Shown one piece after another: positions 25,817-36,500 of a stretch of 64,000 bases of DNA. The notes below the pieces were generated by a model that was not told where the DNA came from, searched no databases, and saw only the letters and a list, made by a program, of their open reading frames with translations. Both the position numbers and the translations under genes were made by a program. Numbering within the stretch: position 1 is the first letter of the stretch; every line of letters starts with the position of its first letter. This DNA comes from Peribacillus muralis (GTDB taxonomy: Bacteria; Bacillota; Bacilli; Bacillales; DSM-1321), in contig NZ_CP017080.1 in assembly GCF_001645685.2 (NCBI RefSeq), positions 2,098,001-2,162,000 on the forward strand, written 5' to 3'.

Positions 25817-26800
25817 ATGGCAGTGATATCATATATAGATGCCGTGATAATGGCGATGCGTGAAGAAATGGAACGTGATTCCCGTGTCTTTGTACTTGGA
25901 GAGGATGTTGGAAGGAAAGGCGGCGTGTTTAAGGCGACATCTGGTTTGTATGAACAATTCGGGGAACAGCGTGTCATTGATACCCCGCTTGCTGAATCGG
26001 CCATCGCAGGAGTTGGCATTGGAGCGGCGATGTATGGGATGAGGCCCATTGCTGAAATGCAATTTGCCGATTTCATCATGCCCGCAATCAACCAAATCAT
26101 TTCCGAAGCGGCAAAAATCCGTTACCGGTCAAATAACGACTGGCAATGTCCTATCGTCATCAGGGCCCCTTACGGCGGAGGGGTTCATGGGGCACTATAT
26201 CATTCGCAATCCGTCGAAGCGATTTTTGCCAACCAACCGGGGCTGAAAATCGTCATGCCCTCCACTCCGTATGATGTGAAGGGATTATTGAAGGCAGCCA
26301 TCCGTGATGATGACCCCGTCCTGTTCTTTGAACATAAACGTGCGTACCGTTTAATTAAAGAGGAAGTCCCTGACGATGATTATGTTTTACCGATTGGTAA
26401 AGCAGATATAAAGCGCGATGGTGATGATGTAACCGTGATTACATACGGTCTATGTGTTCACTTTGCTCTTCAAGCAGCTGAAAAACTGGCCAGTGATGGA
26501 ATATCCGTTCATATACTTGACTTGCGAACCGTCTACCCTCTGGACCAAGAAGCGATCATTGAAGCTGCCGCGAAAACTGGAAAAGTGCTTTTAATCACTG
26601 AAGATAATAAAGAAGGAAGCATCATAAGTGAAGTGTCAGCGATTATTGCGGAAAATTGCCTTTTTGATCTGGATGCCCCAATCATGAGACTGGCGGGCCC
26701 GGACGTACCTGCCATGCCGTATTCACCGTCACTGGAAAAATCCTTCATGGTCAATCCAGAAAAAGTGGAAAAGGCACTTCGTGATCTGGCAGCTTATTAA
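25817..26800 (+). CDS. bkdAB: Branched-chain 2-oxoacid dehydrogenase E1 beta subunit
   Basis: Beta subunit of the heterotetrameric E1, 327 residues as in B. subtilis BkdAB. The first domain carries LGEDVGRKGGVFKATSGLYEQFG and the ThDP-interacting EMQFADFIMPA. RAPYGGGVHGALYHSQSVEA and FFEHKRAYRL are 2-oxoacid-dehydrogenase signatures. The C-terminal transketolase domain (VHILDLRTVYPLD, ITEDNKEGS) is complete. AAGGAGG lies in the 12-bp gap to bkdAA, so the two are co-translated. The next gene, aadK, is unrelated, confirming that this is an isolated E1 module. Confidence 0.92.
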   Translation: MAVISYIDAVIMAMREEMERDSRVFVLGEDVGRKGGVFKATSGLYEQFGEQRVIDTPLAESAIAGVGIGAAMYGMRPIAEMQFADFIMPAINQIISEAAKIRYRSNNDWQCPIVIRAPYGGGVHGALYHSQSVEAIFANQPGLKIVMPSTPYDVKGLLKAAIRDDDPVLFFEHKRAYRLIKEEVPDDDYVLPIGKADIKRDGDDVTVITYGLCVHFALQAAEKLASDGISVHILDLRTVYPLDQEAIIEAAAKTGKVLLITEDNKEGSIISEVSAIIAENCLFDLDAPIMRLAGPDVPAMPYSPSLEKSFMVNPEKVEKALRDLAAY

Positions 26801-26844
26801 TTGCCCGTTATGACGGGTAAGATTCTTTTACGGGAGGTGCATGC

Positions 26845-27705
26845 TTGTTGCGGACGGAAGAAGAGATGATATCATTGATCATCCATATCGCTGAACATGA
26901 TGATCGCGTTCGAGCCGTTTGTATGAATGGGTCACGTACGAATGCCAATGTCCCTAAAGATGTGCTGCAAGATTATGATATCGTCTATCTCGTAACGGAT
27001 GTGGAGTCATACAGACAGAATCCGGGCTGGATTGATGGTTTTGGTGAAAGGATCATCTTGCAGACCCCGGAGGATATGTCTTTGTTTCCGCCAAGCTTAG
27101 GCGATCGTTTTTCTTATTTGATGCTGTTCCTGGATGGAAACCGAATTGATTTACAATTGGTCCCACTGGAGCAGAAAGAAAGATATATCAGGGAAGATAA
27201 GCTAACGGCCATTTTAATGGATAAAGATGGCTGCCTTCCTGTGCTTCCTCCTCCCACTGATGAGGATTATTGGGTGAAAAAACCTACTGTTGAATTTTAT
27301 GATGATTGCTGCAATGAGTTTTGGTGGGTTTCGACATATGTAGCTAAAGGATTATGGAGAAAGGAAATCCTTTTTGCTCAAGAACATCTTGGCCAAGTAA
27401 GGAAGATGCTCATTCAAATGCTGGAATGGCGGGTGGGCATTGAAACCGACTTTTCCGTTAGTATCGGTAAATGCGGAAAATACTTGGAGAAATTTTTATC
27501 CGAAGAGAACTGGGCGCACCTTCTGTCCACATATGCAGATGGAAGGTATGAAAGTGTATGGCAGGCGCTGTTCTCAATGTGCCGTTTCTTTGATGAAACG
27601 GCATTATATGTGGGGGAACGATTGAAATATGAATATCCTTACCAGTATGGTCGAAAAGTTTATTCATACTTGGAACATCTTCACGTCATGCAGGTTAAAG
27701 ATTAA
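26845..27705 (+). CDS. aadK: Aminoglycoside 6-adenylyltransferase (AadK family)
   Basis: Nucleotidyltransferase of 286 residues. The B. subtilis AadK homologue (about 284 residues) adenylates streptomycin at the 6 position and gives low-level intrinsic resistance. The catalytic motif is MNGSRTNANVPKDVLQDYDI, with the GSR and D-x-D elements; later conserved parts are YWVKKPTVEFYDDCCNEFWW and STYVAKGLWRKEILFA. The start is TTG 26845, 7 bp after GGGAGG. It is a chromosomal gene in a metabolic context with no mobile element nearby. It therefore looks intrinsic, not acquired. Activity on streptomycin is inferred from the family. Confidence 0.88.
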   Translation: MLRTEEEMISLIIHIAEHDDRVRAVCMNGSRTNANVPKDVLQDYDIVYLVTDVESYRQNPGWIDGFGERIILQTPEDMSLFPPSLGDRFSYLMLFLDGNRIDLQLVPLEQKERYIREDKLTAILMDKDGCLPVLPPPTDEDYWVKKPTVEFYDDCCNEFWWVSTYVAKGLWRKEILFAQEHLGQVRKMLIQMLEWRVGIETDFSVSIGKCGKYLEKFLSEENWAHLLSTYADGRYESVWQALFSMCRFFDETALYVGERLKYEYPYQYGRKVYSYLEHLHVMQVKD

Positions 27706-27969
27706 TCGATCTCACAACTTAGACATAATTACTGAGAAAGAAAGCATATGCACCTTTTCAAGTTCCAGTAGCCAAACAGGGATGTTGACAAAGGTGTTTT
27801 TTTTATATAGAATTACCTTTAAGTTGAGATATATTAATTCGAGATAGTGCTTGTTAAACAATACTTTCTGAGTAACTTGATGAATAGTCGGGGCAGCTTG
27901 AAGGGAAAATGTAGGGAATTGATGAAAAGCTGAAATCCATAAGATATTTTTTATTAGGAGGAAAAGAAG

Positions 27970-28947
27970 ATGAATGGATTAAAAGGAATACACCACGTTA
28001 CGGCCATCACAAGCAGTGCGGAGAAAAATTATGAGTTTTTCACTTATATACTAGGGATGCGTTTAGTCAAGAAAACGGTCAATCAAGATGATATTCAAAC
28101 CTATCACCTGTTTTTTGCCGATGATGTTGGCGGTCCGGGAACGGATATGACCTTCTTCGACTTTCCTGGTATTCCAAAGGGGGTTCATGGAACCAATGAA
28201 ATTTCCAAAACATCATTCCGCGTACCGAATGATGCCGCATTACAGTATTGGGAGAAGCGTTTTGACAAGTTTGAAGTGAGACATACTGGGATTCAAATTC
28301 AATTTGGCAAAAAGACGTTATCCTTCGTTGATTTCGATGATCAACACTATCAATTGATCTCGGATGAAAACAATGAAGGAGTTGCAGCAGGAATTCCGTG
28401 GCAAAAAGGGCCGATTCCTCTTGAATACGCGATTACCGGATTAGGTCCCATATTCATTCGTATTGCCAACTTTGATTACTTTAAGGAAATGATGGAGAAA
28501 GTACTTTTATTCAAAGAAGTGGAACAAGAAGGATCATTTCATCTTTTTGAAGTAGGAGAAGGCGGAAATGGAGCACAAGTCATTGTCGAACATGACTCAA
28601 ATCTGCCCCAAGCACGGCAAGGTTTCGGAACGGTTCACCATACAGCCTTCCGCGTTGAGGATCGATCTGTATTGGAGGAATGGATTGAACGGATGGAAAG
28701 CTTCCAATTTCAAACATCCGGTCATGTTGACCGTCACTTTTTTGAATCGCTCTACGTACGAGTGGCACCACAAATCTTATTCGAGTTTGCCACCGACGGT
28801 CCTGGATTCATGGGAGATGAGCCATATGAAACACTTGGAGAAAAGCTATCATTGCCTCCTTTCCTAGAACCGAAAAGGGAGCATATCGAAAAATTGGTTC
28901 GTCCCATCGATACTGTAAGAAGCACCAAGGCGTTCACAAAAGAATGA
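27970..28947 (+). CDS. Ring-cleaving (extradiol) dioxygenase, MhqO/MhqA-like
   Basis: A 325-residue protein of two tandem glyoxalase/vicinal-oxygen-chelate modules (residues about 5-150 and 155-290). Metal ligands expected in VOC folds are His in GIHHVTAI near the N-terminus, His in GTVHHTAFRVED (start of the second module) and Glu in QILFEFATDGPG. These proteins cleave substituted hydroquinones or catechols. In B. subtilis MhqO, MhqA and MhqE protect against methylhydroquinone and quinone stress. A nitroreductase-like gene follows after 74 bp, paralleling mhqN-mhqO. No MhqR gene is adjacent. The precise substrate is not known. Confidence 0.85.
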   Translation: MNGLKGIHHVTAITSSAEKNYEFFTYILGMRLVKKTVNQDDIQTYHLFFADDVGGPGTDMTFFDFPGIPKGVHGTNEISKTSFRVPNDAALQYWEKRFDKFEVRHTGIQIQFGKKTLSFVDFDDQHYQLISDENNEGVAAGIPWQKGPIPLEYAITGLGPIFIRIANFDYFKEMMEKVLLFKEVEQEGSFHLFEVGEGGNGAQVIVEHDSNLPQARQGFGTVHHTAFRVEDRSVLEEWIERMESFQFQTSGHVDRHFFESLYVRVAPQILFEFATDGPGFMGDEPYETLGEKLSLPPFLEPKREHIEKLVRPIDTVRSTKAFTKE

Positions 28948-29021
28948 TGACCAGGCTTCCGCTCATACTAAAGCAGGCAGAAATATCATCAACTATAGAA
29001 AAAACTTAGGAGGAAAGAATG

Positions 29022-29621
29022 ATGGCTAAAGACTTTTACACAACGATTAAAGAGAGACGTTCTTATTATGGAATCAATAAAGAGATACAAGTATCGGACG
29101 AGAAGATCAAGGAGATTGTCGAGTTTGCCGTTAAACATACACCATCGGCTTTTAATTCCCAAACTACCCGCCTTGTCGTGCTGACTGGGGCCGCTCATGA
29201 TAAATTATGGGATATCACCACACAGGAGTTGAAAAATGCAGTTGGAGAGAGGGATTTCACAAGCACCCAGCAAAAAATGGATTCCTTTAAAGCTGGCTAT
29301 GGAACGGTTTTATTCTTTGAAGATGAATCCATCGTAAAATCCCTGCAAGAGCAATTCGCTCTATATGCCGATAATTTCCCGATTTGGTCACAGCAAACAT
29401 CAGGCATGCATCAATTGGTCGTTTGGGCTGCTTTGGAAGGAGAAGGATTAGGTGCAACGCTACAGCATTATAATCCGCTTATCGATGATGAAGTGAAAAA
29501 AGAATATGATGTCCCAACCGATTGGAAATTGATTGCCCAAATGCCTTTTGGACATCCAACGGCCCCAGCGGGTGAAAAAGAATTCAAACCGCTTGACGAG
29601 CGCATTAAGTTTTACAAGTAA
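29022..29621 (+). CDS. Nitroreductase family oxidoreductase (Frm2/Hbn1-like)
   Basis: FMN-dependent reductase of 199 residues. ERRSYYGINKE near the start is the flavin phosphate-binding region; KHTPSAFNSQTTRLVVLTG, LFFEDESIVK and GLGATLQHYNPLID are typical of the Hbn1/Frm2 branch of nitroreductases rather than of NfsA or MhqN. It follows the extradiol dioxygenase gene and ends in a strong terminator, so the two form a probable detoxification unit for quinones or nitroaromatics. ATG 29022 is 8 bp after AGGAGG; the ATG one codon earlier is equally possible. Confidence 0.85.
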   Translation: MAKDFYTTIKERRSYYGINKEIQVSDEKIKEIVEFAVKHTPSAFNSQTTRLVVLTGAAHDKLWDITTQELKNAVGERDFTSTQQKMDSFKAGYGTVLFFEDESIVKSLQEQFALYADNFPIWSQQTSGMHQLVVWAALEGEGLGATLQHYNPLIDDEVKKEYDVPTDWKLIAQMPFGHPTAPAGEKEFKPLDERIKFYK

Positions 29622-29640
29622 AAGTGAATGAGCTTTCTCA

Positions 29641-29689
29641 AACTGCAGCTAAACTTCGATTGTATGGGAGTTTGGCTGCAGTTTTTTTG
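29641..29689 (+). terminator. Rho-independent terminator after nitroreductase gene
   Basis: AACTGCAGCTAAACT pairs with AGTTTGGCTGCAGTT (one mismatch) around a 13-base loop, then seven T. Confidence 0.9.
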
Positions 29690-29715
29690 CGGTTGTTATG
29701 AGTGGAAGGTTACTT

Positions 29716-29913
29716 TCACTTAACACTGCAAGGGAACGAACGATGATAGGACTCAGCTGGTTTTTTCAGTGCCCTCGCTTGTGCCTTCTGGGTCTCACGT
29801 AGACGCGCATTTCCCGCAGGAGTCTTCATCCTCCGTTCCATTCCACTCTGCGTGAAGACGAAGATGGATTCTCCGTTGCCCATAGTTTTGGAGGCTGGAA
29901 TGGGAAATATCAA
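29716..29913 (-). repeat. Dispersed Bacillaceae intergenic repeat (ACTCCTGCGGGA type)
   Basis: Read on the minus strand the segment contains GAAGACTCCTGCGGGAAATG, CGTGAGACCCAGAAGGC and AAAACCAGCTGAGTCCTATC. These are hallmarks of a repeat scattered between genes in many Bacillaceae genomes, from memory of such genomes. It is GC-rich against its surroundings. A 65-codon frame across it is a by-product of the repeat, not a gene. Boundaries are approximate. Confidence 0.6.
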
Positions 29914-30592
29914 TCACCTTGGGGGTAACCTCATCTGTTTAAGGGGGTTCCTTCATAGGTTTGCTATAGCCTGTCATTCTCCATTTCTACCTGTTTCTCT
30001 TCATTACCTGTGCAACTTCACTTGATCAGGAGTTACATTGTCTTTTCTTTATATGAACCTGAGTTGCGTTATTGATTGATCATCGAGAGAGGAGGGACGT
30101 ACTCTTATAGTTTGCTTGGGTAGCTTCTCATTTAAATATAGAGGTACCATCTGTTTTGAATTCTCGGATGAATGTTCGGCGCTCGCATTTAGTAATATTG
30201 AAAAATTGCCTAACTTAGTGTATCCGGTTCATTTTTTTGAGATTGCTAGTATAAGAAATTCGAGCATCCACAAGTAATTCCCATCGAATCAAACATAGAT
30301 ACACCTTTAATTGGAAAACGTTCTTTGGAAATCACCGTTCTGAAAATATATTTTTTAATAATTCTTGCCGCCTTATACGTATATTATTGTCTTTTCTTTG
30401 AAATTTCGGGCATTTTAACTTAAACACTTATGATTAGTTATTATTGATTACATGTTAATGGTTCTTTTGTTGTGGTAATAAAGAATCTTTATTTCGTTAT
30501 TTTTTGTAAATTTTCATTTTTTTTGCTGATTTGCTAGGAAATATTAACTGTTGTACAATCTGCTGGAGTAGATTGTTATAGGAGGGAATATT
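29914..30592. other. Intergenic region upstream of the Rhs gene
   Basis: 679 bp with many stops in all frames and no recognisable gene. Just before the Rhs start an inverted repeat ACAATCT/AGATTGT (30555-30576) lies 3 bp ahead of the ribosome site AGGAGGG (30580-30586). It could be an operator or an mRNA hairpin limiting translation. Confidence 0.4.
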
Positions 30593-33500
30593 TTGTTTAA
30601 ACTCAGAAAGTACATTGCTTCGATCTTGGTTTTTACTTTGTTATGCAGCATCTTGCCAGCGTATACAGGGGCCAGTGACAAACCTGAGGTTACTCAGGTC
30701 TATCAAGCCGAAAAGGAACTAGTGGCCACTGACAATTTGGATGAAGTAATAAAAGAAAGAACCGAAAGTGCAAAAACCTTCACGGATGGGGAAGGAAACT
30801 TTGTTAAAGAGATTTATCCTGAAGATATACATAACAAAGTGGACGGGAAGTATAAACCCATTTCAGAAGAGTTAGTGGAAAAAGAACATAAAGGCTACAT
30901 TGAAACGGAAACAACAAACTTGGAATCTATGTTTCCTGAAAAATTAGGGGAAGATAAACCTGTAATTTATCAGTCAGGAGAACATAAGCTATCCTTTGAG
31001 GTAACACATGCCTCAGATGGAGAGAAACAGACGAAACCAACTTATAGTTCGGGGTCAGTCATAGAAGAAAATTCAATCACGCATAAATCTTTATACCCGA
31101 ATATCGATCTTCGCCATGTTGCCTTAAATAATGAGGTAAAAGAAGATTGGATCATGAATGAATATGATGGAATCAATGAATTTCACTATACGATTCAAAC
31201 GGATTTATACGGTCAAGTTGAAAGAGACGGATCAATAGGATTCTATGAAAACGAATCGAAAGAGAAACCGATTTTCACCTTACCAAAGCCGGTGATGGTC
31301 GATTCAAACTATAACGAGACGTTAGGCGATGGTGTCCGATCAACGGAAATCCATTACGAACTCAAAAAGTCGGACGATAGGTATGAATTAGTTTTACATG
31401 CCAGTAAAGAATGGCTCGCTTCGCCTAAGCGGGTTTTCCCTATTTATATTGATCCTTCTGTCTCAATTGAGGCATTGGGAGACACATTCGTGATGAGTGC
31501 TTATCCTAATAACAATTACAATAAAGAGTGGGATCCATCACAAGGGGAATATGTATTAAAAACAGGATATTATGATAACACAACAGGAACGAATTACCCG
31601 TTCATAAAATTCAGTGTAATCGGGGATTTAAAGGGTGCGACCATTGATTCTGCTGAATTAGCCGCCTATGTGACGCATTCCTATTATGTCGATAAAAAAA
31701 CCGATATATGGGTAGATGAGGTAAAAGCACAATGGTATGTAGATCAATTGACTTGGAACAATAAACCATCTTCCAATAAAATAACGAGTACGTCCGTTGC
31801 TAGAGATCAATGGGCTTATTTTGATGTTAAAAATACTATCCAGGCTTGGGTTAACGGCACTAGACCCAACTATGGCTTTAAGTTCCATACGAATGGAAAT
31901 GGCAAAACGCATTGGAAAAAAATCACGGCAGCAGAAAGTGCCAAAAAAGCTAAACTGGTCATAAGTTACCACTACGAAAAAATGAAGGAACCGACAGTCA
32001 GTTCCTATTCCTATGGTGAAGGGAAGGCTGACGGCTATATCGATGTTAAGTGGGCTTCTGTTTATGGAGCAAATTCTTATGATTTACAAATGTATGATGG
32101 AAAGAGTTATCAGACCATTTATTCTGGGACAGGAACTAGTTGGTCCTCCAAGGGTAAAAAAATATTTCCTAAATCACCATACACAACTAGTTCCACTTAC
32201 CGGACAGATGGAACTGGAATCGAGTTGCCCGTAAATCCAAGTGAATTTTATAGTGAAAAAAGCGGAACGCCGACTACAAAAAAAGACTATGGATTCCGTG
32301 TAGTAGCCAAGTTTACTAATGGCAATAGTCCCGTTTCAACGGCCATTTTCAAAACAATTCCCGTTATTCAAGTGGGAATTCCGGATCTTCCAACAGTAAA
32401 ACCATATGCGTACCCGGAAACGGATTCAGTGAATAAAGGACGTGGCTGGTTAGATATATCCTGGAAACCGGTGGCGAATGCCACGGGATATAAAGTCATG
32501 ATATGGAACGGTACAAAATATAAAGAATTTACGGTAGGAAAAATAACCAGTGTCAGTACGAAGGGGAAAAAGCTCTGGCCTACGGATACGGATTTGAAAA
32601 ATGGGTTGAAGGAACTTTATCCAGTCGAATTAGACAAATCGACAAGCGTGGGCAAAGGAACAGAATTGCCGATGGATCCTAGCCAGACTTATGGAAACGG
32701 ATCAAACCGCTATAGTATCAGAGTCAAAGCCATATCAGCAGCAGGAGACTCGGCTTCATCCGATGTGAACTATGGATACATCCCACTCTATGCCCCTAAA
32801 AATGCAAAGCTAACGAGTAACTTAGCGGATATGGTCAATAACAAAAGCAGCTTGACCGTGAAGTGGGATGCGACTCCTTCTGCCAAGTATTACGAGATTA
32901 AGATTTCTGATGATAAAACAACGAAAACACATCAAATAAAAGGCGTAACTTCTTTCACAACTGAACCGACTTATGGAGCTGCTTCAAATTATTCGGCAAC
33001 GGTTAAAGCCTATTTTGTGGACGACGATAATGCTTCAGAAACAGAGCAAGGTAAAATTACGGGAAATCGTGGTTTAAGCCCTGCTTCGAATAAAGCAACC
33101 GCATCAGTTGATCCTAGAGAAGATTTAAACGGGTTAGAAGATTATTTCACTTATGAAGATCACTCCTTCGGACATGCAACAGCGAGTGTCAATGTAACGA
33201 CGGGGAATATGGCATTGGCGTTCACCGATCAATCCCTTTTCACACGAGGGCCTTTAGGGTTTAATTTTACCCGTTACTATAATACACGCTCAACTCGTAC
33301 TTCTGCTCTTGGAAAGAGCTGGACATTTGCCGGAAATGAAAACCTTGTAGAAGTGGATGCGACGAGCACGGAACCAGCAAAAGTCCTTTATTATGATGAA
33401 GACGGAACCAAACATGAATTTAGCTATGATTCTAGCAATAAAAAATATATCTCTCCAAAAGGGAAATATTTAACACTAACAAAGGAAACAGTTAATGGTG

Positions 33501-36500
33501 CACAAGGATTTAGCTTGAAAGAAAAAGATGGATTTGCCAAGATGTTCGAGGCAACTCCAGGTAAAACGAAAGAATATCGCTTATCTGCTTACAAGGATAA
33601 GAATCAAAATACGATCCGCTTCTTTTACAATCAAGACAAGTTATCCGAAATTTCAGAAGTCAATCAAACAGGCGAAAAGATACGGACTAGTATTCAATTA
33701 ACCTATAACAATGATGGCTTAATCAATAAAGTAGCTTACGGAAGTAATTGGAAGGAACTAGGATATCAGAATAAGCAGTTAACGTCTATCGTAACGAAAG
33801 ACTCGCGCACAACGGAAAGTATCACCGAAAAGCTTACTTATCATTCTCTCGGCCAACTAGCAGCTTATCTAGATGGCAAGGGAAATGAAACGAAATTTCT
33901 TTATGATGAAAACGAATTGAAAGTATTCGACAAACAAGAAAAAGATGCATCCATATCCGTCTCTACCACGTACCGTTATGATCAGGCAAAAAATGAATTT
34001 ACGGTGACAGATACAGACGACAATGAGACGGTTTATAAACGTGATACGAAAAATGGAACGTATGCCGTTAGCGAGATTAAGAATAGTGATGAAACGACTT
34101 CCAGCTTCCAATATGATGATCAATATAATTTGTTACATTCTATCGATGAAAAAGGTACAACCAGAACGTTTAGTTACGATGCTAACGGAAATTTAAAAAG
34201 CAGTACAGACTCTAATGGTACGACCTTATATGAATATGATGAAAAAAACAGAATTACCAAAATTACTGATCCATCAGGAAGTTCAACAATAAACACCTAT
34301 AGAGGTGAAAACTTGTCAAAAAGGAAGATTGGTGAGGAAATAACTTCCTTTGATTATGATTTATTTGGTCGTGAAATAAAAGTAATATATCCTAACAATA
34401 CATTTGAGGAAGTAATTTATGACGATTTAACGGATACAGTTAAAGTAAGGGACGCTAATGGTCAGGTTTCAAGCACCTCTTATGATCAATTTGGGAATGT
34501 GAAAATAAAAAAAGATGCTGGTGAAAGAAGATTATCTTACGAATACCACCCATTAATGATTGATATAATAACCGCTGTTATAGATGGGAAAGGTAAAACT
34601 ACTAAATACCAATATGATAAAAGTGGGAAGTTGACTAAACTAACTGATGCTTTAGGCCGAAATAAAATCTACGAATATAATGACAATAATCAGGTTACTA
34701 AAGCAAGCTTACCAGGTATGTTATATACCTATCACTACAACTCGAATGGTAATTTAGATAGGGAAGTAACTCCTTCTGGAAATATTTTAACCTATTCATA
34801 CGATGAAATGGATCAAGCAGAGAGTGTGACAGTCTCTAATCCATCTAATGGGGAAGTTTTAAAGTGGGATCAAACATATAATGAATGGGGATTATTATCA
34901 AAGGTAACTTTTCAAGATTTAAAATCCAAACAAAACATTCTACAAAAATCTTTGGATTATAATAGCCTTTCCTTATTAGAATCTTATACACGAGGAAACT
35001 TTAGAATTAATTATAAGTATAATGAGAACGAACAACCATTAAGTGTGATGCTTAACTATACTCAAGGAGTAAATCCTTGGAAGGTTGAGAAATCATTAAC
35101 TTATACAGATGAAGGAAATAAGGATGTTCAGACAGTTCGAGTTGGCGCTCAAAAATATATGATTTTTGAGAAAGTTGATGATTTAACTAACAATCAAGAA
35201 AAAGTTATTGTTAATGAAAATCTCTATCAGCAAACAAATATATTTAATAAAAGTAACCTTCTAGAGGGGGTTTTTTATAATAAAGGCACTGGTACGCTTC
35301 TTGAATATTCTTATACTTATGATGGTTCTGGAAATATTTTAAAAGAAAAGAGTACTAATGGTGATACACGTTTTACTTATGATGAGAATAGTCAATTAAT
35401 TCAAGAGGTATTACCGGATGGAAGCATAAATAAATATAACTACGATGATGTTGGTAACCGTAAAGAAAGTATTCGAGGTAAACATACTGATACCTTTAAG
35501 TATAATGCATCTAATCAAATTGAAACAAAAAATGGAAAAGGATATCTGTATGATAAAGATGGAAACTTACTACAAGATGATCAATACAAATTTGAATATA
35601 ATGTTCTTGGATATCAAACTAGAATTTCTGATTTACAGGGTAATGAAATAGCCCGTTACGAGTATGACGAAACCGGATTGCGAACTAAGAAGTATTTAGG
35701 TTTAAATATTCATGAATATTATTATGATGATACTCAATTATCCTTCGAAGTTATAAGTAAGGGAGATACTATCGTACAATATAGAAATTACCAATGGGAT
35801 GAAGACACGCCTCTAGGGATGATTATTCGTGAAAAAGATGAAAGTGGTAACTGGGAGGATCATGTGTTTCACTATTGGACGAATATTCGTGGCGATGTTT
35901 TAACGATACGTGATAACGAAGGAAAAGAAGTAGGATCTTATATTTATGATTCTTATGGGAATTTATTAGGGGAAAAAGGGAGTCTTGCACAAGAAAATCC
36001 GATTCGATATGCAGGGTATTATTATGATTCAGAAAGCAAGAACTACTATCTTAAAGCTCGTTACTATAATCCAGCGAATGGTAGCTTTTTATCATTAGAT
36101 CCATATTCTGGAGATGATAATTCAATTTCACAGAATGGATATAATTATGCAGGAAATAACCCTGTTAAATATGTAGATCCGGAAGGACATTTTTGGACGT
36201 ACCTCGTTAGAGGAGGTATGTGGGTTTGGAAGGGAGGAAAATGGGCTTGGAAAAAGGGGAAAAATTTATATAAAAAAGTCACAATCCCTACTACCAAATT
36301 TTCAGCCAAAAAGTTACAGAAGAAGTTTAAACATGCAGATGATTTTGGTGTGAAGGGGAATTATTCCAAAAAAAATGCTGCTAAATTTGAAGATGCTCTA
36401 AAAAAGCATATAAAGAATGCTGACGAAATTATTGAATCAAAATACCATGGTGATAAGGTTTATGTTTTTCTCAAGGGTAAAAAAGGAGTCTTAGTTGATC

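Noticed and set aside
29716..29913. 65-codon minus-strand frame
   Set aside because: It lies entirely in the dispersed intergenic repeat and is a known kind of spurious translation of it.
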